A DNA stretch of 25,280 nt from Bacillota bacterium (GTDB lineage: Bacteria; Bacillota; Clostridia; Oscillospirales; Ethanoligenentaceae): positions 1-25,280 of the forward strand of contig JAEWAU010000113.1 of the NCBI GenBank assembly GCA_023391535.1. The letters are read 5' to 3'. Positions 7,431 to 14,105 of the stretch are shown here, piece by piece (the first letter of the stretch is position 1; the number at the start of each line of letters is the position of its first letter). The position numbers and the translations under genes were made by a program. Under the pieces are notes generated by a model. It was not told the origin of the DNA, made no database searches, and saw only the letters and a list, made by a program, of their open reading frames with translations.

Positions 7431-8540
7431 TTACGCTCCGCCCAGCGCGGCCAGCCGCTCCTTCGCCCTCGCGTACCCGCCGCAGCGCCGGTAAAAAGCG
7501 CGGGCCTCGTCCGTTTTTCCGAGGCATTCGGCGATGACGCCCGCGTTGTAAAGCGGCAGAAAACTCGTGACGCCCTCCGTTTCGCCGCCGGGCAGCTCCG
7601 CGCAGCGCAGAAAACCGCGCACGGCTTCGTCGAACCGCCCGCAGAGCATATCCGCGTAGGCGAGCATGAACAAAAAATCCGGGCTTTGCGAAAACGCCTC
7701 CCCAAAACGCCCGAGCGCGGCCGCGCCGGCCGGGTCGCCGGTGTTGATGCGCGCGTAGCCGCAGGCCGTGAAAAGCCCGCGCGCGTAGGCGAGCGAAACA
7801 TCCGGAATAAGCGGCAAAGCGCGCTCGTAGCAGGCCCGCGCGCGTTTCGCGTCCTTTGCCAGTTCGTAGCCGCGCCCGAGCTGGTAAAGCAGGTAGCAGT
7901 CGTTTGGTTTTTGTTCGAGCGCGCGCGTGAGCAGCGCGATATTGCGCTCCGCCTTGTGCTTGCGTTCCACCTCCCGCGCGCTGTACCCGCTGTGCGAAAG
8001 CGCGATGCCCGCGTCCGCGCGCCGGGGCAAGTTGTCCTCCCGGGGCGCCCCGCCCCCGCAGGGCGCGCCGCCTTCCCGGCGCGCGAGCTGCTCGTGGATG
8101 GCGCCCTCGTAGCGGTAGAAGCGCCGGTTATAGAGGCGCGGCATCCATTCCGAAACATGCCGCGTTTCGCCGCCGGTTTGCACCTCGCTCACCACGCGCG
8201 CAAGGCCGGTTTCCTCCGGGCGCTCCAGGCGGCGCGCCACGCGCGTTTCGTCCCATTCCGCCACCGTTTCATCGGCGTCCAGGGTCAGAATCCAGTCGTT
8301 TTCGGCCGCATCCGCGCAGAAATTGCGCGCGGCGGAGAAATCGTCGCGCCACCGCACACGCAGCACGCGGTCGGCATAGCGCGCGGCCAGTTCCGGCGTG
8401 CGGTCGGAGGAGCCGGTATCCGCCACCAGCAGCTCGGCGGCGAACGGGCGAACGCTTTGCAGGCAGCGTTCGATGCACGGCTCCTCGTCCTTTACGATCA
8501 GGCAGACGCTAATGCGCTTCGCAGCGCCGCGCTCTTCCAC
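7431..8540 (-). CDS. GT2-family glycosyltransferase with TPR tail
   Basis: A 369-residue protein. Residues ~9-190 are a GT-A fold glycosyltransferase of family 2: ISVCLIVKDEE opening, DTGSSDRT nucleotide-sugar site, and LDADE (87-91) as the metal-binding DxD. Residues ~200-360 form helical TPR-like repeats (LGRGYELAKDAKRARACYERAL). No membrane segment is visible, so it should be cytosolic or peripheral. ATG 8540 has GGAGG six bases upstream. It follows the DHHW gene by 31 bases and is the last gene of an O-acylation cassette, so it may add sugars to the same surface glycan or glycoprotein. The sugar donor and acceptor cannot be inferred. Confidence 0.92.
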   Translation of the reverse strand: MEERGAAKRISVCLIVKDEEPCIERCLQSVRPFAAELLVADTGSSDRTPELAARYADRVLRVRWRDDFSAARNFCADAAENDWILTLDADETVAEWDETRVARRLERPEETGLARVVSEVQTGGETRHVSEWMPRLYNRRFYRYEGAIHEQLARREGGAPCGGGAPREDNLPRRADAGIALSHSGYSAREVERKHKAERNIALLTRALEQKPNDCYLLYQLGRGYELAKDAKRARACYERALPLIPDVSLAYARGLFTACGYARINTGDPAGAAALGRFGEAFSQSPDFLFMLAYADMLCGRFDEAVRGFLRCAELPGGETEGVTSFLPLYNAGVIAECLGKTDEARAFYRRCGGYARAKERLAALGGA

Positions 8541-8571
8541 ATAGCGTTCCTCCTTCCGGCACGCCGTTTTT

Positions 8572-9792
8572 TTACGGGTTGATGTTCTGGAGGTCGCTGT
8601 CGCTCTCGAACTCCTCCACGTTGTAGCAGAACAACACCGCGTCGTAGTTTTTCACGTTCACCATCTGGTCGAGCGTATCGGTGTTGCCGCGCATGTCGAT
8701 CATCGTGATCTCGCCGTACTGGTTGCACAGAAACGGCGCGAGCGAAAGCGCGAAGGAATCCTTCACGAGCAGCAGCTTCCTGTTCCCGTTTCCGGTTTTC
8801 ACCGTTTCGAGCGTGTTGTTGCTGTTGAAGAACACGTTGTACTGGTCCGCGGTTTTCAGTGCGTCGCGGAAATAGATGCTCTTGTAGGTCTTTTTCGCTC
8901 CGCCGTTTTCGATGAGCAGGCTTTGGATGTTATCCCCTGCCTTGTTGTGGTAGAGGTCGATCTGGTCGGGCCTTATCATGCGGTAGCCGCTCTCGTTGTA
9001 GAGCGTGCCGTTGAAGTTCTTGGAAACCGTCTCCACGCGGAAGGCCGAAAGCGGCAGCGGTGTAAAGCCCAGCGCCTTGCCGGAGGCTTCGTAGGCGTAA
9101 TACGCGCCGAGGCTCGTCCAGTGGTGGTCGGTGCGGTAGTAGATATACTCGTTCCTGTGCGCCGTGAGCGCGCCGAGCACGTCGAGCGGCTTCGCGCTCC
9201 GAAAGCTGCCGTAAACCTGACGCAGCATCGCGCTCTGGCTCCATGTGGGTGAAAAGGCCGGGAGCTTGTCACTCTCCACCTCCTCCGCCGTAGGCACGAG
9301 CATCAGGTAGACGGGCAGAGCGTGCGTTTTGGCAAACGCGTCGATGGCGGCGGCGTTGTTCTGGTAGATGAATTTCCCGTTTTGCTGCCGGTAATTGGGC
9401 GACGACTCGGAATCGGGCTCCGGCAGGTCGCCGATGAGGCAGCCCTTGCCCAGAAACGCCTGTCCGCCCTGGCCGCTCTCCGCCGTCGTCTGCGCGTTCT
9501 TCTGGTCGCCCGTGGTATCCACGCTCGTACCGCTCTCACGGCTGCCCGTGAGCAGCGTGAGCGCCGTGTGCGCCACCATCCAGACATCGCGCCCCACGAA
9601 ATGGTCGCTGATAAACAGGTTGAAGCCGTTGGCAAAGCCGCGGTCCGCGTAGCTTGAAAGGGTTAACGCCGGGAACCTGGCAAGGTCGCGCTTTTCCACG
9701 TCCGAATGGCTGCGGTAGGGCGAGAGCAGTGAAAGCACGGGGAACAGCACGATGAAAAAGGCGAACAGGAACACGCTGATTTTTTTGCTCAT
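8572..9792 (-). CDS. DHHW-family protein, AlgJ/AlgX-like acetyltransferase partner
   Basis: A 406-residue protein with an N-terminal signal anchor (about residues 5-24), which places the rest outside the membrane. The motif DHHW (222-225, RTDHHWTSLGAYYAY) defines the clostridial DHHW family and resembles the SGNH-hydrolase-like site of AlgJ/AlgX; VKDSFALS (Ser346) is the likely nucleophile block. These proteins work with an MBOAT membrane acyltransferase to O-acetylate extracellular polysaccharides, and an MBOAT gene lies 113 bases upstream. ATG 9792 follows GGGAGG at about five bases; the longer reading to 9837 has no such site. A Ser/Thr/Gln/Gly-rich low-complexity insert occurs at about residues 83-112. 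Confidence 0.93.
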   Translation of the reverse strand: MSKKISVFLFAFFIVLFPVLSLLSPYRSHSDVEKRDLARFPALTLSSYADRGFANGFNLFISDHFVGRDVWMVAHTALTLLTGSRESGTSVDTTGDQKNAQTTAESGQGGQAFLGKGCLIGDLPEPDSESSPNYRQQNGKFIYQNNAAAIDAFAKTHALPVYLMLVPTAEEVESDKLPAFSPTWSQSAMLRQVYGSFRSAKPLDVLGALTAHRNEYIYYRTDHHWTSLGAYYAYEASGKALGFTPLPLSAFRVETVSKNFNGTLYNESGYRMIRPDQIDLYHNKAGDNIQSLLIENGGAKKTYKSIYFRDALKTADQYNVFFNSNNTLETVKTGNGNRKLLLVKDSFALSLAPFLCNQYGEITMIDMRGNTDTLDQMVNVKNYDAVLFCYNVEEFESDSDLQNINP

Positions 9793-9905
9793 AGGGCCTC
9801 CCAATCCCGGATGCCGCAAAAGCGGCGGATCGGTCAAATTCTGTTGAATTTTATCCGGTTTATACGAATCGGACTTATTTTGCAGGAATTATGCGCTTTC
9901 GGCGG

Positions 9906-11336
9906 TTAAAAGCGGAAATACAGAAACGGGTGGAACGTGGAGCTTACGAGGTAAGCCGTGCACACCACGAGCCCCAGCGCCTCCGCGGCGGGCATAGCCA
10001 ACCGCACAAACCGCTCGCCGTGCGCGCCGGCGCGCAGCTTTTCGAGCGCTTTGGCGGGCAGGCGCGTGCAGAACAGCGCGCAGAGCGCGAACACCACGGC
10101 GCTCGTATACATCCAGTAAACGGTGCGGCCGTCGATCAGCCCCGTGCCGTTTGCGCCGAACATCGCGCCGAAATAACGGAAAGCAGCGAAAATGCCGCCG
10201 TGCGCGTCGTCGAATACGAAGAACACCCAGCCGAACACCACAAGCAGGAACGTGTAAAGAACCTGCACAGCGTGGGGCAGCTTTTCGAGCAGCGGGCGCA
10301 GCAGGAACTTTTCGAGGATGATGAACACGCCGTAATAGGTGCCCCAGAGCACGAAATTCCAGCTCGCGCCGTGCCACAGGCCCGTGAGCGCCCACACGAT
10401 GAGCAGGTTGCGGATCTGTTTGAGCTTGCCGCAGCGGTTGCCGCCGAGCGGGATATAGACATAGGAGCGAAACCACATGCCGAGCGTGATGTGCCACCGG
10501 CGCCAGAATTCCGAAACGCTCGCGGCAAGATAGGGGTAGTTGAAGTTTTCGGGGATTTTGAAGCCCAGCATCCGCCCTAAGCCGATGGCCATATCCGAAT
10601 AGCCCGAAAAATCGAAGAAAATCTGGAACGTGAAGCACAGGATGCCGAACCACGCCCCGAGCACGGAAAGGCGCGAAACGGAGGTGTTCTGGATGGTGCT
10701 CCAGACGGCGCCGACGTTATCGGCCAGCAGCACCTTTTTGGCGAGGCCTTTCATAAAGCGCGCCACGCCCTCGGAAAGCGCGTTTAAATCCACCGTGCGT
10801 TTGCGCGGGTCGATCTCGTTCTCCACGTCCTTGTAGCGCACGATCGGCCCGGCAATCATCTGCGGGTAGAGCGTGACGAAGGTGCAGAAATCCACCAGGT
10901 TGCGCTGCACGGCGATGGTGCCGAAGTACATATCGATGGTGTAGGACATGCTCTGGAACGTGTGGAACGAGATGCCCATGGGCAGCGGAATGTGCGGGTC
11001 CGGAATGGCGATGTGGAAGATGGCGTTGAGCGATTCGATGAGAAAGGAGCTGTATTTGAACACGGCGAGAATACCGACGTTCGTCACCACCGAAAGGAGG
11101 ATGAGGCCCTTCATCGTGCGCCGGTTCTCGCGGTGTTTATCCATCAGGATGCCGTAAAAATAATCCATGACGGTGGAAAGCACCACAACGACAATATAGA
11201 GCGGCTCGCCCCAGGCGTAGAAGATCAGGCCCTCGGCCAGCAACACAAGGTTTTTTGCCTTTTTGGGCACCGCGTAATAAATAGCCATCATTAGGGGAAG
11301 AAAGGCGTAGATAAACGTGAGCGAGGAAAAGACCAT
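9906..11336 (-). CDS. MBOAT family O-acyltransferase, AlgI/DltB-like
   Basis: A 476-residue polytopic membrane protein of the membrane-bound O-acyltransferase family. The conserved block EFWRRWHITLGMWFR (276-290) is followed by IPLGGNR and then the catalytic-histidine motif GLWHGASWN (His322). The N-terminus VFSSLTFIYAFLP is typical of AlgI-like members. It would pass acyl groups, usually acetyl, across the membrane to the DHHW partner. ATG 11336 is chosen because GGAGAG lies six bases upstream; ATG 11348 is in frame but overlaps that site. It begins the three-gene cassette MBOAT-DHHW-GT2. A GC-rich hairpin and a MITE-like repeat occupy its 5' region. Confidence 0.95.
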   Translation of the reverse strand: MVFSSLTFIYAFLPLMMAIYYAVPKKAKNLVLLAEGLIFYAWGEPLYIVVVVLSTVMDYFYGILMDKHRENRRTMKGLILLSVVTNVGILAVFKYSSFLIESLNAIFHIAIPDPHIPLPMGISFHTFQSMSYTIDMYFGTIAVQRNLVDFCTFVTLYPQMIAGPIVRYKDVENEIDPRKRTVDLNALSEGVARFMKGLAKKVLLADNVGAVWSTIQNTSVSRLSVLGAWFGILCFTFQIFFDFSGYSDMAIGLGRMLGFKIPENFNYPYLAASVSEFWRRWHITLGMWFRSYVYIPLGGNRCGKLKQIRNLLIVWALTGLWHGASWNFVLWGTYYGVFIILEKFLLRPLLEKLPHAVQVLYTFLLVVFGWVFFVFDDAHGGIFAAFRYFGAMFGANGTGLIDGRTVYWMYTSAVVFALCALFCTRLPAKALEKLRAGAHGERFVRLAMPAAEALGLVVCTAYLVSSTFHPFLYFRF

Positions 11337-11349
11337 AAAACTCTCCATC

Positions 11350-11367
11350 CCGCCGCTTGCGCGGCGG
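11350..11367 (-). promoter_or_regulatory. Leader hairpin before the MBOAT gene
   Basis: On the minus strand CCGCCGC-GCAA-GCGGCGG forms a perfect 7-bp stem with a GNRA-type tetraloop, ending four bases before the ribosome binding site. It could protect the mRNA or modulate translation. No clear promoter was found between it and the repeat upstream. Confidence 0.4.
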
Positions 11368-11421
11368 CTTATTCCTGTATACGCGGGGCATCTGCCAAAC
11401 CGGTTTGCCCGCAAGGCTCTC

Positions 11422-11525
11422 TATGGCAATGGAACAAATAAAACAAATCAGCGTAATCTGGCTTTTCGGTTTTCGGCACGAAAGTCAAATCACGGAATGT
11501 GGAATTCATTTATTCCATTGCTATA
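11422..11525. repeat. MITE-like palindromic element A
   Basis: Terminal inverted repeats of 18 bp with two mismatches: TATGGCAATGGAACAAAT at 11422-11439 and the complement of TATAGCAATGGAATAAAT at 11508-11525. Inner CTTTTCG and CGAAAG arms add to the palindrome. The element is 104 bp and begins and ends with TA. Its right end supplies the TAG stop of the RNase M5-like gene. No ORF is inside. It is AT-rich compared with all its surroundings, which supports an inserted element. Confidence 0.65.
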
Positions 11526-12117
11526 AGGCTTCCTCCGCACGCAGCCGCGCCACCGCCCGTTTGTATTCGTCGTAGGTCATCATGGCGCCAAGCACCTGCA
11601 AAAGGCCGTTCGAGGAAAGGCGCGCCGGAAGCCCGAGGAGCCTCAGCAGCCGGGCGCGGCGCTGCGCGCTGCCCTCTCCGCCCGAAAGCCCGTCCTCATA
11701 AAAATCCGTTTTCGTCACGCGGCGGGCGGACGGGGCTTCTTCGCACAGCACGCCCGCGCGGGCAAGGCTTTCCATCACCACCTGCGCCGGCACGCCCTCC
11801 ACGCCGAGCTTGCCCTCTTTGGAAGGCGCCGCCTTGCGCGGCTCCTTGCCCAGAATATCCGGAATGTAAGCGTGCTTCACGCTGCCCTTCGGCAGCGCGC
11901 CCCCGAGGAAGTGGCGGATTTTGAAGCCCGCTGCGTCGCTGTCCGTGATGATGAGCACCCCGGTGCGCTCCGCCATGCGCCGGATAAGCGCCAGGCGTTC
12001 GCGGTCGTTGAAGATGGAAAAGCCGCCCGTTTCGATGATGACGGCGTCGATGAGCGAGGAAAGCTTGATCTTATCGTACTTGCCCTCCACAATCACCGTT
12101 TCGTTTACATGAATCAC
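11521..12117 (-). CDS. RNase M5-like Toprim protein
   Basis: A 198-residue protein. Residues ~1-85 are a Toprim domain with the catalytic pattern VIVEGKYDK (Glu11) and IITDSDAAG (Asp59, Asp61); residues ~100-198 form the C-terminal domain usual in clostridial RnmV-like proteins. RNase M5 finishes the ends of 5S rRNA in Firmicutes. Classical rnmV is next to the rRNA methyltransferase gene ksgA; that neighbour is absent here, so this could be a paralogue with another RNA or DNA substrate. GTG 12117 has GGGAGGG five bases upstream. Its TAG stop lies inside the inverted repeat of element A. It is the last gene of the housekeeping run. Confidence 0.85.
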   Translation of the reverse strand: MIHVNETVIVEGKYDKIKLSSLIDAVIIETGGFSIFNDRERLALIRRMAERTGVLIITDSDAAGFKIRHFLGGALPKGSVKHAYIPDILGKEPRKAAPSKEGKLGVEGVPAQVVMESLARAGVLCEEAPSARRVTKTDFYEDGLSGGEGSAQRRARLLRLLGLPARLSSNGLLQVLGAMMTYDEYKRAVARLRAEEAL

Positions 12118-12154
12118 CGCTGCCCTCCCGGTTTCGTCGCTTCTGCTTTTTTGC

Positions 12155-12961
12155 TCACGGCAATTTGATGCTCCCCACGCCCGCCGTGAGCGTCATTTGA
12201 AGGCCGCCGTCCACCGCGGCGCCCGCCGTGCCTCCCGTAAAGCCGCCCGCCTTGCCGGCGGAGCGCACCGAAACGCCCGAGGCCGTTACGCGGATATCGC
12301 CCACGCCCGATTCCGCGCGCAGGCTGCCCGCTTTCTGTTTGGAGGTAAACGCCAGCGCCACGTCGCCCACCCCGGCGGAAATGGTGCTTTCGCCGCTCAG
12401 CACCGGGCTGTGCAAGGCCACGTCGCCCACGCCGTCCTCAATGTTCACCGGGCCGGAAAGCCCTGTGAGCGCCACGTCGCCCACGCCGTCCTGCACCGAG
12501 AACGAGGAAACAGCCGCGGGCAGCGTGATGTCGAGATCGGCCTCGAACTGCGCCTTGGGGTAATTTTTCTTCATCCAATCCCAGATGCTTCCGCCCGACC
12601 TGTCGTCCACCGTGATCACAAGCGTCCCGTTCCGCGGGGAAACCGCCAGCACGGCCTGCGCGAGGATGGTTTTGGCCGTCGGCTCCGCCGCCTTCGTCAC
12701 GCGGCAGTCGGCTTTCACCGCGGCGCCTCCTCCGCTCCCCGCGCGGATGCTCACATTGCCCGTACCCACGAGAACGGAAGCCGCCGTGGAGCCTTGGATC
12801 GACGGGGAGGAAACCGCTGCGGAAAGTTCCGCTTTTGAACTGTTTGCCGCCCGGGCGGCGCCGCGCAGCGCCGCGATGCCCGCGCTGCACCCCGTGCAGC
12901 AGGCGAGCAGGGCCGCCGCGAGCGAACAGGCGAGAGCACGCGTGAAGGTCCGCTTTTTCAT
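12155..12961 (-). CDS. Secreted lipoprotein with DUF4097-like beta repeats
   Basis: A 268-residue protein with a signal peptide and likely lipobox (LLAC, Cys21, with CTGC at 22-25 as an alternative), so it should be anchored outside the cell membrane. The C-terminal half has a short repeat: GVGDVAL three times, then GVGDIRV and GVGSIKL, spaced about 18-22 residues apart except the last. This is the regular pattern of DUF4097/adhesin-like beta-solenoid proteins. ATG 12961 follows AAAGGGG at eight bases. It sits between holA and the RNase M5-like gene with gaps under 50 bases. The family is widespread in Firmicutes and its role is not established. Confidence 0.85.
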   Translation of the reverse strand: MKKRTFTRALACSLAAALLACCTGCSAGIAALRGAARAANSSKAELSAAVSSPSIQGSTAASVLVGTGNVSIRAGSGGGAAVKADCRVTKAAEPTAKTILAQAVLAVSPRNGTLVITVDDRSGGSIWDWMKKNYPKAQFEADLDITLPAAVSSFSVQDGVGDVALTGLSGPVNIEDGVGDVALHSPVLSGESTISAGVGDVALAFTSKQKAGSLRAESGVGDIRVTASGVSVRSAGKAGGFTGGTAGAAVDGGLQMTLTAGVGSIKLP

Positions 12962-13005
12962 ACACAAAACCCCTTTCGCGGCCCGGAACACCGGGCTCAA
13001 TCCAC

Positions 13006-14055
13006 TCAGGAAAGCCGCGCGGCCGCGCCGGAGCGTCTTTCCGCGCCGAGTTCCACCAGCAGCCGTTCGAGCACCGTACGCGGCGCCTCGCGCGAGCCTT
13101 TGAGGCGCGTGTCGGCTCGCAGCAGCAGCGCAAGGCCGCGCTCCAAATAGCCAAGGCTCATGCCGCGCGCGTCGCGCAGGGCGTTTCGCACGCGAAATTC
13201 CCGCCCCCGGTAATTGAAATCGGCGGCGACGCGCGCCTCCTGCACGCCGGAAAGCGACGCCGCGCGCGCGCGGTAGAGATCGCAGAACGCGCCCGAAAGC
13301 GCCGAAAGGATCACCACCGGCTCCTCCTTCTGGTAGAACAGCTCGTCGAGCAGCCGAAGCCCTTCCCCGACTCGCCCGGCCGAAACGGCGCGGGCCAGGT
13401 CGTAGATGGAGGCCGTCATCGGCTTCACCGTGAGCCGTTCCGCCAGTTCTTTGGTAACGGGCCCGCCTCCCGCGCCCGCGCAGAGCTTCTCCGTTTCGCT
13501 CAGCAGCAGGTTCAGATCGGCCCCGCAGCGGTCGTAAAGAAAGCCCGCCGTTTCCTCGTCGAGCTGCGCGCCGAGCTTCTGCGCGCGCCGCACGAGCAGC
13601 CGGGCCGCCTGCGCGCGGGAAGGGCGCGCGCATTCCACCGCCGCGCCGTTTTTTTCCGCGAGCTTCAGCAGCGCGGAAAAGCGCTTATCCTTGCGCGGGT
13701 TCGGTTTTACGGAATCGAAATGCAGCACCAGCACGCATTCGGGCGGCAGCTCCCGCGCGATTCCCTCGAACTCCTTCCATTCGGCCGCGCGCAGGCCCTC
13801 GGGGTCGGGGTCCTTCACCGTTACGCATTTGCGGTCGCTCATCACGGGCAGATTGTTCACCGCCGCGGCAAGCTGCGCCAAATCGAGCCGCGCGCCGTCG
13901 AACCGCTGGAGGTTGAAATCCGGGAGAGTGCCGCCGAGCGTTTCGGCAATTTTGCGGCTGCACAATTCCTTGGTGTAATCATCCTCGCCGTAGAGCAGGC
14001 AAAGCCCCGAAAGGCTCCCTGCTTTGAGGCGTTTTTGAAGCTCGGCGGCGTCCAT
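13006..14055 (-). CDS. holA: DNA polymerase III subunit delta
   Basis: A 349-residue protein, the usual size for HolA. It opens with the typical LCLLYGEDDYTKELCSRKI segment and has FNLQRFDG, the LPVMSDRKCVTVKD stretch and the C-terminal collar helices (SIYDLARAV; LDELFYQKEEPVVIL; YLERGLALLLRAD). It acts as the clamp-loader subunit that opens the beta sliding clamp. ATG 14055 has GGAGGG five bases upstream; the much longer open frame towards 14910 is comEC in another frame. It follows comEC by 50 bases, the order seen in many Firmicutes. Confidence 0.95.
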   Translation of the reverse strand: MDAAELQKRLKAGSLSGLCLLYGEDDYTKELCSRKIAETLGGTLPDFNLQRFDGARLDLAQLAAAVNNLPVMSDRKCVTVKDPDPEGLRAAEWKEFEGIARELPPECVLVLHFDSVKPNPRKDKRFSALLKLAEKNGAAVECARPSRAQAARLLVRRAQKLGAQLDEETAGFLYDRCGADLNLLLSETEKLCAGAGGGPVTKELAERLTVKPMTASIYDLARAVSAGRVGEGLRLLDELFYQKEEPVVILSALSGAFCDLYRARAASLSGVQEARVAADFNYRGREFRVRNALRDARGMSLGYLERGLALLLRADTRLKGSREAPRTVLERLLVELGAERRSGAAARLS

Positions 14056-14105
14056 GCGCTCCCTCCTTTCGTTCCGTTTCTCTTTCCGCCCAAAGCCCGG
14101 CCCGG

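Noticed and set aside
12350..12500. CRISPR-like spaced direct repeats
   Set aside because: The repeated words are codons for the GVGDVAL motifs inside an intact reading frame; spacing is protein-driven.
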